DNA from: Chitinophagales bacterium
GTDB taxonomy: Bacteria; Bacteroidota; Bacteroidia; Chitinophagales; Chitinophagaceae
Length of the DNA stretch: 64,000 bases
Assembly (NCBI GenBank): GCA_020636495.1
Contig: JACJXQ010000008.1
Location: 2,728,001-2,792,000, forward strand
Direction: 5' to 3'
Position 1 is the stretch's first letter. The number at the start of each line of letters is the position of its first letter. Below the pieces are notes generated by a model. It was not told the origin of the DNA, did no database searches, and saw only the letters and a program-made list of their open reading frames with translations. Below are positions 33,688 through 42,584 of the stretch, piece after piece. The translations under genes were made by a program, and so were the position numbers.

Positions 33688-35865
33688 TCAAAGATTGTTG
33701 AGAATGAAATTTGTCATACGGTTATATAAGTGATAACGTGTATTCCCCCCAGAAATGCCATGATGTTTATCAGGGTAATACTCGCTTTCAAACTCCTTAT
33801 TGGCCTGTATCATAGCCTCTGTCAGCATAACTGCATTCTGAAAGTGTACGTTGTCATCGGCAGTACCATGTATGAGAAGAAATTTACCCTTGAGGCCGTC
33901 TACCATCTTTTCTGGGGCATTATTATCATAGCCTGACGGGTTAGCCTCTGGCGTCCGCATATACCTTTCTGTGTAGATATTATCATAATATCTCCAGTTG
34001 GACACCGGCGCAACAGCAATAGCCATCTTAAATGTTCTGTTGCCTTTGAACAGACAGGTACTACTCATAAAACCGCCATAGCTCCAGCCCCAGATGCCAA
34101 TGCGATCTTTATCTACATAAGGGAGTTTCGCGACATCATTGGCCACAGCTATCTGGTCGTCGCTTTCCAGTTTACCCAGTTGCAGGTAAGTCTTTTTCTT
34201 AAATTCTTCGCCACGCATGCCTGTTCCGGTACCATCAGCACAAACAACAATGTACCCATTTTGCGCAAGCATCTGGTGCCAGAAATAATTGCCCAATGGG
34301 AAGCGGTCCAATACCTGTTGTGAACCCGGTCCGCTATACTGGTGCATAAACACAGGGTATTTCTTATTCTTATCAAAATCTGGAGGAGTAATTACCCATG
34401 CATTCAAATCATCTCCTTTGGCACCCTTAAAGGTGGTAAACTGCACTTTACCCAGGGCATACTCCTGCAACTTAATCGCGAACTTGATATTATCTTCCAA
34501 TGTACGAATGATCTTACCACTGTTATTACGCAGATAATATACCGGAGGTTCTGTCAGCGTAGAATACTTATCCAGGAAATAGTTAAACCCTTCAACAGGT
34601 GTTATCTCATGTGTACCATTTTCAGCCGTCAGTAATTTTTTGCCCCTACCTGAAAAGTTTACTGAGTACATCTTTCTTTCCAGTGGTGAATTCTCAGCTG
34701 CTGTATAATATACTTCCTTACGCTTTACATCTATGCCGACTATGTTGTCAATATCGTAAGCACCCGGTGTAAGCTCTTTCAACTCCCTTGTCTTCCAATC
34801 CCAATTGTACAAGTGAGTGTATTTATCGCGCTCGCTGGTGAAGATCATCGAGTGTCCATCAGGCAGGAATTCAATGTTGTCGTTGATGTCAATGTAGTAC
34901 TTATTAGTTTCTGTATAGATAACATTGGTGAGACCTGTGCCGGTATTTGCCAGTAATAAATCCAGCTTATTCTGTAACCTGTTTAACCTATATACGCACA
35001 AAGCATTCGGATCTTTTGTCCATTTGATACGTGGAATGTACTGGTCCGTTACATTTCCTGTATTGACAGTTACAGACGCACCTGTTGCCATATCATAGAT
35101 CCGTATCTCGACAACAGAATTGTCTTCTCCTGCCTTAGGATATTTGTATGTATAATTTTCGGGGTACAGTCCATTGTAAATGGGTAATGTATATTCCGGC
35201 ACTTTGGTTTCATCAAAGCGGTAGTAGGCTATATGCTTACCATCGGGCGACCATTGAAAAGCCTGCGTGAAGCCGAACTCCTCCTCATACACCCAATCGC
35301 AATTTCCATTAATGATATGATTCCATTTACCGTCAGTTGTTATGGCTGTTCTTTTACCGGTTGCGAGTTCTTTTACATACAGATTGTTGTCCTGCACATA
35401 AGCAACCATAGATGCGTCAGGCGAAAAACTTGCGTGTAGTACTTTTTCATCATCCAAAGCAACAATATCTTTGCGGGCAATATCGAATACATACGTTTTA
35501 TAGTAAGTAGAATGACGATATATATGTTTAGGCTCGGTAAACAATAACAACCTGTTCTCTTTTTCGCTGAAACGATAACCAGCGACCTGTATCTCCTTGC
35601 CATCTACTTTAGATTCTTTGCTGTTAAAAACGGTGCTTACCCAGTTCCCGTTTGACAGCTCGAAAATACTTATCGACTGATGCTTATCACTGTTTTCAAG
35701 TTTAGAGAAATGCTGCCCGTCTTTCATGCCATTAAAACCAGGAACAGACTTCATACTGAAGGTATTATTCTTCCATAGGTCGTCAAGCGTTATCAGCTTT
35801 TCTCCCTTTTGGGCAAATGTATATTGGCAGACGAACAGTGCTGCAAGCAATAGTAAGTGTCGCAT
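33688..35865 (-). CDS. S9-family prolyl oligopeptidase, dipeptidyl-peptidase IV type
   Basis: A 725-residue exported serine peptidase. A signal peptide (HLLLLAALFVCQYTFAQ) is followed by a beta-propeller domain (about residues 30-470) containing CDWVYEEEFG, the double-Glu motif that binds the substrate's N-terminus in DPP-IV. The alpha/beta hydrolase domain carries the triad Ser595 (WGWSYGGFMS), Asp670 (HGTADDNVHFQ) and His702 (DKHHGISGG). It therefore should cut X-Pro or X-Ala dipeptides from peptide N-termini in the periplasm. All family landmarks are intact and the length is normal. It is a single-gene unit with its own promoter box; the BrkB gene follows it 14 bases upstream on the same strand. 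Confidence 0.92.
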   Translation of the reverse strand: MRHLLLLAALFVCQYTFAQKGEKLITLDDLWKNNTFSMKSVPGFNGMKDGQHFSKLENSDKHQSISIFELSNGNWVSTVFNSKESKVDGKEIQVAGYRFSEKENRLLLFTEPKHIYRHSTYYKTYVFDIARKDIVALDDEKVLHASFSPDASMVAYVQDNNLYVKELATGKRTAITTDGKWNHIINGNCDWVYEEEFGFTQAFQWSPDGKHIAYYRFDETKVPEYTLPIYNGLYPENYTYKYPKAGEDNSVVEIRIYDMATGASVTVNTGNVTDQYIPRIKWTKDPNALCVYRLNRLQNKLDLLLANTGTGLTNVIYTETNKYYIDINDNIEFLPDGHSMIFTSERDKYTHLYNWDWKTRELKELTPGAYDIDNIVGIDVKRKEVYYTAAENSPLERKMYSVNFSGRGKKLLTAENGTHEITPVEGFNYFLDKYSTLTEPPVYYLRNNSGKIIRTLEDNIKFAIKLQEYALGKVQFTTFKGAKGDDLNAWVITPPDFDKNKKYPVFMHQYSGPGSQQVLDRFPLGNYFWHQMLAQNGYIVVCADGTGTGMRGEEFKKKTYLQLGKLESDDQIAVANDVAKLPYVDKDRIGIWGWSYGGFMSSTCLFKGNRTFKMAIAVAPVSNWRYYDNIYTERYMRTPEANPSGYDNNAPEKMVDGLKGKFLLIHGTADDNVHFQNAVMLTEAMIQANKEFESEYYPDKHHGISGGNTRYHLYNRMTNFILNNL

Positions 35866-35885
35866 AGAATATCGTTGAATTCTAT

Positions 35886-35893
35886 CAAAAATA
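35886..35893 (-). promoter_or_regulatory. -7 promoter box for the DPP-IV gene
   Basis: On the minus strand TATTTTTG, perfect TAnnTTTG, 20 bases before ATG 35865. Confidence 0.55.
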
Positions 35894-36018
35894 ACATCTT
35901 ATATTCAGAGGTGGAAATGTATCAATGACTTACCGGGGGTATTTGCAGTGTGATTTTCTATAAACAAATAGCGCCTGTGCTAACACACAGGCGCCGTAAG
36001 CATATTCAAAATATATTA

Positions 36019-36321
36019 CTAATAGTCAATAGTGGCTTGTATCCCCCTGTCTATAAGGGCTTCTGCCTTTGGCCGCAACAACTCAAAGCTACCTTTTTTT
36101 ACCCCGTATTTTCCTTTATGATGTATAAACAAAGCACATTGTTCGGCTTGTTCCGGGCTATGCTCGCATATATCCATCAGTGATTCAATAACATGATCAA
36201 AAGTGTTTACTTCATCATTCCAAACAATCAGGTTATGTAACGACTCTACCAATACATCCTGATCTTCATACTCCTGAGTCTGCCACTGATTACTGCTTTG
36301 TGGCTGATAAAAGGTGTTCAT
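36019..36321 (-). CDS. clpS: Clp protease adaptor ClpS
   Basis: A 100-residue protein with the ClpS core: IVWNDEVNTFDHVIESLMDIC, where the NDE-x-x-TF block binds N-degron residues, and EQAEQCALFIHHKGKYGVKKGSFELLRPKAEALI, the second half of the alpha/beta fold with the H-x-x-G block. It delivers N-end-rule substrates to ClpAP/ClpCP. I start at ATG 36321 rather than at a longer frame to 36369. The short start gives the normal ClpS length, and a perfect TAnnTTTG box lies 30 bases upstream, where the longer frame would run through it. Confidence 0.88.
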   Translation of the reverse strand: MNTFYQPQSSNQWQTQEYEDQDVLVESLHNLIVWNDEVNTFDHVIESLMDICEHSPEQAEQCALFIHHKGKYGVKKGSFELLRPKAEALIDRGIQATIDY

Positions 36322-36350
36322 TTTCAATGTTTTTTTTATTATTAACGGGG

Positions 36351-36358
36351 CAAAGATA
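36351..36358 (-). promoter_or_regulatory. -7 promoter box for clpS
   Basis: On the minus strand TATCTTTG, perfect TAnnTTTG, 29 bases before ATG 36321. Confidence 0.55.
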
Positions 36359-36421
36359 CAAAACACCATCTAAATACATTTAATTCATCTCTATATTTTT
36401 AGCCTATTAACCAATTACAAC

Positions 36422-36429
36422 TACCTTTG
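36422..36429 (+). promoter_or_regulatory. -7 promoter box for the TrmH-family gene
   Basis: TACCTTTG, perfect TAnnTTTG, 34 bases before ATG 36464; divergent from the clpS promoter. Confidence 0.6.
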
Positions 36430-36463
36430 TATCCACATAATATACACACAGAAAAACGCATAT

Positions 36464-36994
36464 ATGTTTATCAAAAAAGAGATGGAAGAGCTGAACAGAC
36501 TGAGCAATGAAGAGATGCAAAAAGCTGAAAAGCAGCCTTTTATCATCATCCTGGATGACATCAGGAGCATGCATAATGTAGGATCTGCTTTTCGTACCTG
36601 TGATGCGTTTATGGTGAACAGCCTATATCTATGCGGCTATACGCCTCACCCACCGCACAGGGACATACACAAAACAGCATTAGGTGCTACAGAAACCGTA
36701 AACTGGCAATATTTCAGCAGTACTTTGGATGCAGCAGCTGCTGCAAAGGATCAAGGTTATAGCATAGTAGCCGTAGAGCAGGCACATGGCAGCACTTTGC
36801 TCAATGACACAGATTTTAAACATAGAACCAAAATTGCACTTGTATTCGGTAACGAGGTGAGTGGCGTAAATGAAGACGTAATGCGTTTGGCTGATGCCTG
36901 CATTGAGATACCTCAATGGGGTAGTAAGCACTCTTTGAATATATCCGTAAGTCTTGGGGTGGTATTGTGGGAACTGGTGAGAAACAAAAAGTAG
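36464..36994 (+). CDS. SpoU/TrmH-family RNA 2'-O-methyltransferase
   Basis: A 176-residue SPOUT methyltransferase with the three SpoU motifs: motif 1 in MHNVGSAFRTCDAF (about residues 33-46), motif 2 in VFGNEVSGVNEDVM (about 127-140) and motif 3 in IPQWGSKHSLNISVSLGVVLWE (about 148-169), which together form the knotted SAM site. It lacks an extra N-terminal RNA-binding domain, so it resembles the compact TrmL/TrmH type rather than RlmB. It probably methylates a ribose in tRNA or rRNA. The gene is divergent from clpS and convergent with the end of the polysaccharide operon. Confidence 0.87.
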   Translation: MFIKKEMEELNRLSNEEMQKAEKQPFIIILDDIRSMHNVGSAFRTCDAFMVNSLYLCGYTPHPPHRDIHKTALGATETVNWQYFSSTLDAAAAAKDQGYSIVAVEQAHGSTLLNDTDFKHRTKIALVFGNEVSGVNEDVMRLADACIEIPQWGSKHSLNISVSLGVVLWELVRNKK

Positions 36995-37011
36995 TGTAGT
37001 TCCAGTGCCGG

Positions 37012-37977
37012 CTAAGAAGCTTGCAAAGCTTTACGGTGTTTTTTCAGTAACATAACTTTCACACCGATATATACAGGGATCAGGATGACAAACAGGATTA
37101 TCAATCCTGGCACGCCTGCCTCCGTTGATATCAGGATATAGTTAATACCCAGTTGCAAAATGGCATATAAAACTGCCACGAACAGATGCGGTATTTTCAT
37201 TTCGTTTGACAGCAGCTGGAAGAGATGTTTACGGTGTGCCTCAAAAACCTTCTCGCCTGAGGCTAACCTCTGTATAAATGTAGAACCTGTATCTACAAGG
37301 TACAAAGCAAGGAAACCAATATATATATAATCGTCGGCAGTAATAATGCGTTGCACCAGCATAAAACATATAATGACTGCTATAGAAACACTGCCTACAT
37401 CACCTGCAAAACACCTTGCTTTTTTGCGCGCATTGAAGAACAGGAATATAACCAAAGACATGAGTACATAGGTTTGCAACTTTGTATTGATATCTACCTG
37501 TTCCGTAAGCATCAACGGTAGTAATATGGCAAGGCTGTAAAATCCTGTAATGCCATTTATGCCATCCATGAAGTTGTAGGCATTTACCGCACCTACAACA
37601 TAAATGAATGCGAGTATACCGAGTATAATAGGAACGGTAGTAATGCCTGCCTGGTAAAGAATAAGCAATGCAGCCAAAATATGGATACCAAAACGGAGTC
37701 CACGCGGCATATCCCGGATATCATCCATGAAGCTGATACCACTCGCAAGCATCACCGCCAATATAAAATACGGATATGCGAAGGAATTGAAAAAGGCAAA
37801 AGCCAAAATGGCCAGCGGGAAAATGATACCACCGCCGCGAATGGTTGGTTTTACGTGTGAACTACGGTCATTAGGTTTATCGATGATCCTATACTTAACA
37901 GCCAACCTGAAATATATTAACAGGACAGCTGCTAAAACAGGAAGCAGGGCGAGATGTATGAGTTGAGCTGATGACAA
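37012..37977 (-). CDS. WecA/WbpL-type polyprenyl-phosphate sugar-1-phosphate transferase
   Basis: A 321-residue protein of about ten helices in the MraY/WecA family: DKPNDRSSHVKPTIRGGG (the substrate and cofactor region near residue 36-53), ASGISFMDDIRDMPRG with the Asp-Asp pair that binds Mg2+, YNFMDGINGI with NxMDG, and EAHRKHLFQLL near the C-terminus. Such enzymes put the first sugar-1-phosphate onto undecaprenyl phosphate and so start the lipid-linked repeat unit. The start is TTG 37977, as no ATG fits. It is the most downstream gene of the polysaccharide operon and follows the epimerase gene by nine bases. Confidence 0.88.
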   Translation of the reverse strand: MSSAQLIHLALLPVLAAVLLIYFRLAVKYRIIDKPNDRSSHVKPTIRGGGIIFPLAILAFAFFNSFAYPYFILAVMLASGISFMDDIRDMPRGLRFGIHILAALLILYQAGITTVPIILGILAFIYVVGAVNAYNFMDGINGITGFYSLAILLPLMLTEQVDINTKLQTYVLMSLVIFLFFNARKKARCFAGDVGSVSIAVIICFMLVQRIITADDYIYIGFLALYLVDTGSTFIQRLASGEKVFEAHRKHLFQLLSNEMKIPHLFVAVLYAILQLGINYILISTEAGVPGLIILFVILIPVYIGVKVMLLKKHRKALQAS

Positions 37978-37986
37978 AACCTATTT

Positions 37987-38937
37987 TTATTTTTCGAATG
38001 AAGAAATAGTTCTTGCTATACCTTCTTTCACACCAACCGGCATAGTTTTTATCTTCAAAGCTGCTTTTATTTTCCTGTTACAGACAACATAACTTTCAGT
38101 CAGCTTTTCGAGACGTTCAGCGTTGACAGGTAGTTTAAATAAACCTCCGGTACACGCCATCGTCCTGACCAACCCACGAGGAATATTCCATATACGTGCT
38201 TTACGTTGCGAAGTATCGGCAATAATATTGAAAAGCTCCTTTGTTGACAAAGGGTGGTCATCAGCCAGGTTATATGCACCACTCGGAATATCTTCCGTAA
38301 GCAATTGCTCACAGACGAAACAGAAATTATCGACACTCAGAAATGAGCGTGTATTCTCAAAAGCTCCTAAAGGATAAGGCAAGCCTTTCAAAACGAATTT
38401 ATAGAACAGGTTAAGGTTACCTTTATTTCCAGGACCATGTACCATGCATGGCCTGAGTATGTAAAATTTCTTATCTGTAACCCCTAATGACAACTGTTGA
38501 ATATACTCTTCCGCCTTTAACTTGGACTTACCATAAGCCGTTACCGGCGAAGGCTCAGCCTCTTCTGTCAGTACACCCTGAACCACATCTGCAATAGCTT
38601 TGACACTGCTGACATATATGAAGCGTTTGGCTTTGCTTTTCAGAAACCAGTCGTACAGCATCTTTGTCAATTCAAAATTGACCAAGAAATATGCCGCATC
38701 GTCATTGGTATTTTTAGTGTCGTGTGCCAAACCAGCCAGGTGAATAACAGCATCTATATCGTCCAGCGATGTAGTATGCAGGTCTTCCCACAGCACTTCT
38801 CGTCCTGCGCCTGTCTTTTTACGAACCAGCATGCAGAAGGTGATACCCGGCATGTGCTTATCGAGGTATTGCCTGAGGTTTGTACCTATAAACCCTGAGG
38901 CTCCGGAAATGAGTATTTTCATAGGTGTCGTGATCAT
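37987..38937 (-). CDS. NAD-dependent epimerase/dehydratase, WbpV/WbpK-like
   Basis: A short-chain dehydrogenase-fold protein of 316 residues: MKILISGASGFIGTNLRQYL is the Rossmann glycine-rich loop, IHLAGLAHD and YVSSVKAI (strand 5 and the active-site Ser), and YGKSKLKAEEYI holds the catalytic Tyr-x-x-x-Lys. Together with a WbpL-like transferase right after it, it resembles the pair in Pseudomonas O-antigen loci where an epimerase such as WbpV or reductase such as WbpK supplies QuiNAc- or FucNAc-type sugar for the first step. The exact product cannot be told. Start ATG 38937 overlaps the stop of the preceding gene (ATGA); an ATG at 38922 would fit as well. Confidence 0.82.
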   Translation of the reverse strand: MITTPMKILISGASGFIGTNLRQYLDKHMPGITFCMLVRKKTGAGREVLWEDLHTTSLDDIDAVIHLAGLAHDTKNTNDDAAYFLVNFELTKMLYDWFLKSKAKRFIYVSSVKAIADVVQGVLTEEAEPSPVTAYGKSKLKAEEYIQQLSLGVTDKKFYILRPCMVHGPGNKGNLNLFYKFVLKGLPYPLGAFENTRSFLSVDNFCFVCEQLLTEDIPSGAYNLADDHPLSTKELFNIIADTSQRKARIWNIPRGLVRTMACTGGLFKLPVNAERLEKLTESYVVCNRKIKAALKIKTMPVGVKEGIARTISSFEK

Positions 38938-39689
38938 TGGTTGTTCAATAGAAACTCGAACGGTTTAAAAATATACTTGGTATATATCATGAAGTAATTC
39001 GTACTTAAATGATTTTCTTCACAAGCTCTTTTTATCTCCTTGTTCAGCGTGATGATGCTATTGAGGTTTTTGGTACTTACTCCTCCCATCCTCATCCTTG
39101 TTGTCATGACAGGCAGGTATCTGAAATTTATCTTATTGACATAAAGATAACGAATCAGCAGTTCGTAATCTGCCGCAATCTTATAATCAGTTTTGTAATA
39201 ACCCAGCTTATCAAACAAATGACGTTTGCAAAAGAACGAAGGGTGCGGAGGCATGAATCCCCAGGCAAACTTCGCAGGTTTCCACTTCTGAGCATGATAA
39301 TGCCTGAGTATGCGGGTATTAGTATCATTGACAAATACTATATCCGCTATCGTCGCATCCAACTCCGGTTCTTTTTTAAAAGCTGCTGCTATTTTGCTGA
39401 GGGTGTCATTACTGTAAAAAAAATCATCGGCATTCAAAATACCTACTACGTCACCCGTTGCCATACGTATGCCTTTGTTCATAGCATCGTATATGCCATT
39501 ATCTTTTTCAGAAACAAAACGTGCTATACCTGACTCATAACTCTTCACCACATCAACAGTTCCATCTTTTGAACCACCATCTACGATGATATACTCCACA
39601 TCATCATAATCCTGCGCCAACACGCTATCAATGCAACCACGAATGGTGTTTGCACAATTATAAACTACCGTTACGATACTTATCTTCAT
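38934..39689 (-). CDS. Family 2 glycosyltransferase
   Basis: A GT-A fold protein of 251 residues: SIVTVVYNCANTIRGCIDSVLAQDY at the N-terminus, VEYIIVDGGSKDGTVDVV, then GIYDAMNKGIRMATGDVVGILNADDFF with the metal-binding DDF in place of the usual D-x-D. The C-terminal half lacks membrane helices. It probably adds one sugar of the repeat unit to the lipid-linked chain in the cytoplasm. Donor and acceptor are unknown. It overlaps the epimerase gene by four bases and follows the carbamoyltransferase gene by 30. Confidence 0.86.
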   Translation of the reverse strand: MKISIVTVVYNCANTIRGCIDSVLAQDYDDVEYIIVDGGSKDGTVDVVKSYESGIARFVSEKDNGIYDAMNKGIRMATGDVVGILNADDFFYSNDTLSKIAAAFKKEPELDATIADIVFVNDTNTRILRHYHAQKWKPAKFAWGFMPPHPSFFCKRHLFDKLGYYKTDYKIAADYELLIRYLYVNKINFRYLPVMTTRMRMGGVSTKNLNSIITLNKEIKRACEENHLSTNYFMIYTKYIFKPFEFLLNNQ

Positions 39690-39719
39690 TAATAACCTGT
39701 ATTACTTACGGCAGTACAT

Positions 39720-41444
39720 TTATTTTTCAAGAATGATATTTTCCATTACGAGCATATCCATATCTGTACGCAGGAAGCAGTTCACCGCTTCTTCGGGCGT
39801 ATTAACGATAGGTTCATTCTCATTGAACGATGTATTCAACAAGATAGGCGTGCCTGTTTTTTTCCTGAAGGCGTCTATTAATGCATAGTACCTCGGGCTG
39901 ACATCTTTCATAACCGTCTGCAAACGGCCGGTGCCGTCAACGTGGGTAACAGCAGGTATCTCATCGTATTTCTCCGGCTTGATCGGCAGCACCTTCTCCA
40001 TGAAAGGCACGTCCTCTACCCTTGTGAAATATTCCCCTACATACTCGCTGAGAATAGATGGTGCAAAAGGACGGAAACTTTCGCGCCTTTTTATCTTGCT
40101 GTTAAGCAACTCTTTTGCCTTGTCATTGCGGGGATCAGCAATAATGCTTCTTCCGCCCAAAGCCCTGGGGCCAAACTCAGCCCTGCCGGAAAACCAGCCT
40201 ACTACTCCCGGTTCTATCAGTTTATCCGTTATCTTATCATACAGTTCATCGTCATTGAGACGAGTGTATGCAATACCCCTTTCTTTCAGATAGGCTTCTA
40301 TCTGCTCGTTAGTAAACCTGCTACCCGTATATGCACTATATATAGCGTCAGCACGAGGATTATCAAGGATATGGTTGTATAGATATAATCCCGCGCCCAT
40401 AGAAATACCTGCATCGTGACCCGCTGACGGGATGTATAGTTTTTCAAACTGAGTGCTTGAAAGTATCTTACCGTTAGCAACTGAGTTTTGCGCTACCCCA
40501 CCAGCAATACATACGTTCTTTAATCCTGTTCTTTTTTGTAGATGGTTAAGTATATGCATAATTAGCTGTTCGCATACACGCTGTACAGAAGCAGCTATAT
40601 CTTTATGCTTTTGTGTCAGTTCATCTCCTTTTTGTCTTGCCGGACCAAAAACACCTTCTATCTTATCAGTGTACAATTGAGATACTGTAGGGATGTTATT
40701 CTCGTAATCCAGTTTTATCTTGGTAGGTGAGGTGAAATACTTCTGATCCCAACTGAACAAACCATTATCTGTAAAATGGAGCATCTGCTTTATCTCGTCC
40801 ACGAACTTGGCCTCGCCATATGGTGCAAGCCCCATTACTTTGTATTCATCGCCATAGTGTGGGAAGCCAAGATATTGTGTAAATGCAGTATAAAACAAAC
40901 CTGCTGACACAGGGAAATCTACCGAATCCAGCACCTCTATCTTATTACCCCTGCCAACAGCGATCATAGTAGTTGTAAAGTCACCCGAACCATCAATAGA
41001 CAGGATTGCGGCCTCATCAAAAGGACTGGCAAAAAATGCAGATGCCAGGTGACTGCGGTGGTGCTCTACCTGGTGAATCTTAGGCTTTATCATCTCCGCA
41101 GTTACCCCGAATGCTTTTGCAAACTCTTCTTCGAGCGAAGAAACATTCTTCGCATTCTTGATACGATCCATAACCATACCAACATTTGCCAGTGGATTCT
41201 TTGCCAGGAAAGCCATCTTGCTTTTGAACTTTGCTTTCGGGTCTCTGCCTATGGCAATGTGGTCTAATTGCTGCAGGGTAATACCTGCTTCCTCCAGGCA
41301 GAACTTAATAGCCAGGGCCGGAAAGCCAGCCCAGTGTTTCACACGGGTAAATCGTTCTTCTTCAGTAGCAGCTACCAGTTTACCGTCAACAAAAATTGCC
41401 GCACTTGAGTCTGCATGGTATGCATTAATTCCTAAAATCGTCAT
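39720..41444 (-). CDS. NodU/CmcH-family carbamoyltransferase
   Basis: A 574-residue protein beginning MTILGINAYHADSSAAIF with the conserved H-x-D-S motif and TEEERFTRVKH of the family, then a long ASKHA-type domain (LSIDGSGDFTTT, CIAGGVAQNSVANGKI) and the C-terminal YrdC-like part (RAEFGPRALGGRSIIADPR, NTSFNENEPIV). These enzymes put a carbamoyl group onto a sugar hydroxyl, as in Nod factors, antibiotics and some O-antigens. In this locus it presumably carbamoylates one sugar of the polysaccharide; which one is unknown. It is read between two glycosyltransferase genes on the same strand with short gaps. Confidence 0.9.
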   Translation of the reverse strand: MTILGINAYHADSSAAIFVDGKLVAATEEERFTRVKHWAGFPALAIKFCLEEAGITLQQLDHIAIGRDPKAKFKSKMAFLAKNPLANVGMVMDRIKNAKNVSSLEEEFAKAFGVTAEMIKPKIHQVEHHRSHLASAFFASPFDEAAILSIDGSGDFTTTMIAVGRGNKIEVLDSVDFPVSAGLFYTAFTQYLGFPHYGDEYKVMGLAPYGEAKFVDEIKQMLHFTDNGLFSWDQKYFTSPTKIKLDYENNIPTVSQLYTDKIEGVFGPARQKGDELTQKHKDIAASVQRVCEQLIMHILNHLQKRTGLKNVCIAGGVAQNSVANGKILSSTQFEKLYIPSAGHDAGISMGAGLYLYNHILDNPRADAIYSAYTGSRFTNEQIEAYLKERGIAYTRLNDDELYDKITDKLIEPGVVGWFSGRAEFGPRALGGRSIIADPRNDKAKELLNSKIKRRESFRPFAPSILSEYVGEYFTRVEDVPFMEKVLPIKPEKYDEIPAVTHVDGTGRLQTVMKDVSPRYYALIDAFRKKTGTPILLNTSFNENEPIVNTPEEAVNCFLRTDMDMLVMENIILEK

Positions 41445-41465
41445 CTTATTTTTATTTATCCCTCC

Positions 41466-42584
41466 CTATACGGAGAACATTTTTTTGTATTGACTATTTA
41501 TTTTTTCCAGATCGTATTGTTCTGTTATGTATTTCCGGGCATTAAGTGTCGCCTGTTCGTATTCTTTGTCCTGAATTCCAGCTATTTTATCTATCAATGC
41601 AGTAAAGGGTGCCAGGTCTTCAGGGTTTACATTATAGCCTGCTCCGGCCTGCTCTAATCCATTCCATGGTGTGGTGTGGCTGGTAATCACAGGCTTGCCT
41701 GCAGATAATGCCTCGTATATGGCATGGCCGAAATTCTCGCTTTTACTAGGCAGTACAAAATAGTGTGCTTCCTTCAGTGCTTCATGAATTTTCAAAGGCT
41801 CGATCTCACCCTTATATTGTACCAGAATATTATGAGGCATCTGTTTCATTATGGCAAGACACTCATCCCAATATGCACTATCCTTAATTGGGCCAAATAT
41901 CATATAGCTGATAGCAGACCTACAGTTCTTCAACGCCTTAAGCACCAACAAAATATTCTTCATCGGGCTTACCAGGGATATAGACACAAGTGAAAGTGAG
42001 CCATATTCTTTTTTAAGGGGTTTCTGATAGTCTTGCACATTGGGCAGGTTGGGCACCATCCATATTTTCTTATCACCGCCAAATAGATCCTTTATATAAC
42101 CAGTTTCTTCATCAGTTGTGGCGTGGTACTCACAGTTTTTATGCAACCCGAACATTTTAAATGCTGTCAGGAATATTTTCTTTTTAGCACTCTTCTGTGA
42201 TAAAGCCCCGGGATGCAACATTCCTCTCACCGATAATATCTTGCGTGCGTTGCCTTTATACATTAGTGGGTATATGGTGTAAAGCATTGAGTAAAGACCG
42301 TTAATAAATATTACATCAGGCTTTATACCTTCTATGATGTTCAATATTTCTGTCTTGCTGCCTGAAACACTGTTGTAATAGACCTTAACGTTTGTTTGGA
42401 AGTCTGTCCAGCAATCAAGCTGTACATCTGACTTTGTTCCGTCCATATCTGCATCAGAGCATAGTATGTACGTTTCTACGTCCTGTATTGAGGATAGGAA
42501 GTTTGCAGTATTCTTAATAGACTGTACCGGGCCCCCAGCCTTATATGCAGGCAGAAAATACTGGTAAGTTATTAATACCCTCAC
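41466..42584 (-). CDS. Family 4 (GT-B) glycosyltransferase
   Basis: A 372-residue GT-B protein. The N-terminal domain opens VLITYQYFLPAYKAGGPVQSIKN, the glycine-rich acceptor-side loop of GT4 enzymes. The C-terminal domain has SLVSPMKNILLVLKAL and the nucleotide-sugar site PSKSENFGHAIYEALSAGKPVI with the E-x7-E motif (Glu in SENFG and in YEALS). It should be a retaining cytoplasmic transferase for one sugar of the repeat unit. Its start overlaps the polymerase gene by four bases, implying translational coupling. Confidence 0.87.
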   Translation of the reverse strand: MRVLITYQYFLPAYKAGGPVQSIKNTANFLSSIQDVETYILCSDADMDGTKSDVQLDCWTDFQTNVKVYYNSVSGSKTEILNIIEGIKPDVIFINGLYSMLYTIYPLMYKGNARKILSVRGMLHPGALSQKSAKKKIFLTAFKMFGLHKNCEYHATTDEETGYIKDLFGGDKKIWMVPNLPNVQDYQKPLKKEYGSLSLVSISLVSPMKNILLVLKALKNCRSAISYMIFGPIKDSAYWDECLAIMKQMPHNILVQYKGEIEPLKIHEALKEAHYFVLPSKSENFGHAIYEALSAGKPVITSHTTPWNGLEQAGAGYNVNPEDLAPFTALIDKIAGIQDKEYEQATLNARKYITEQYDLEKINSQYKKMFSV

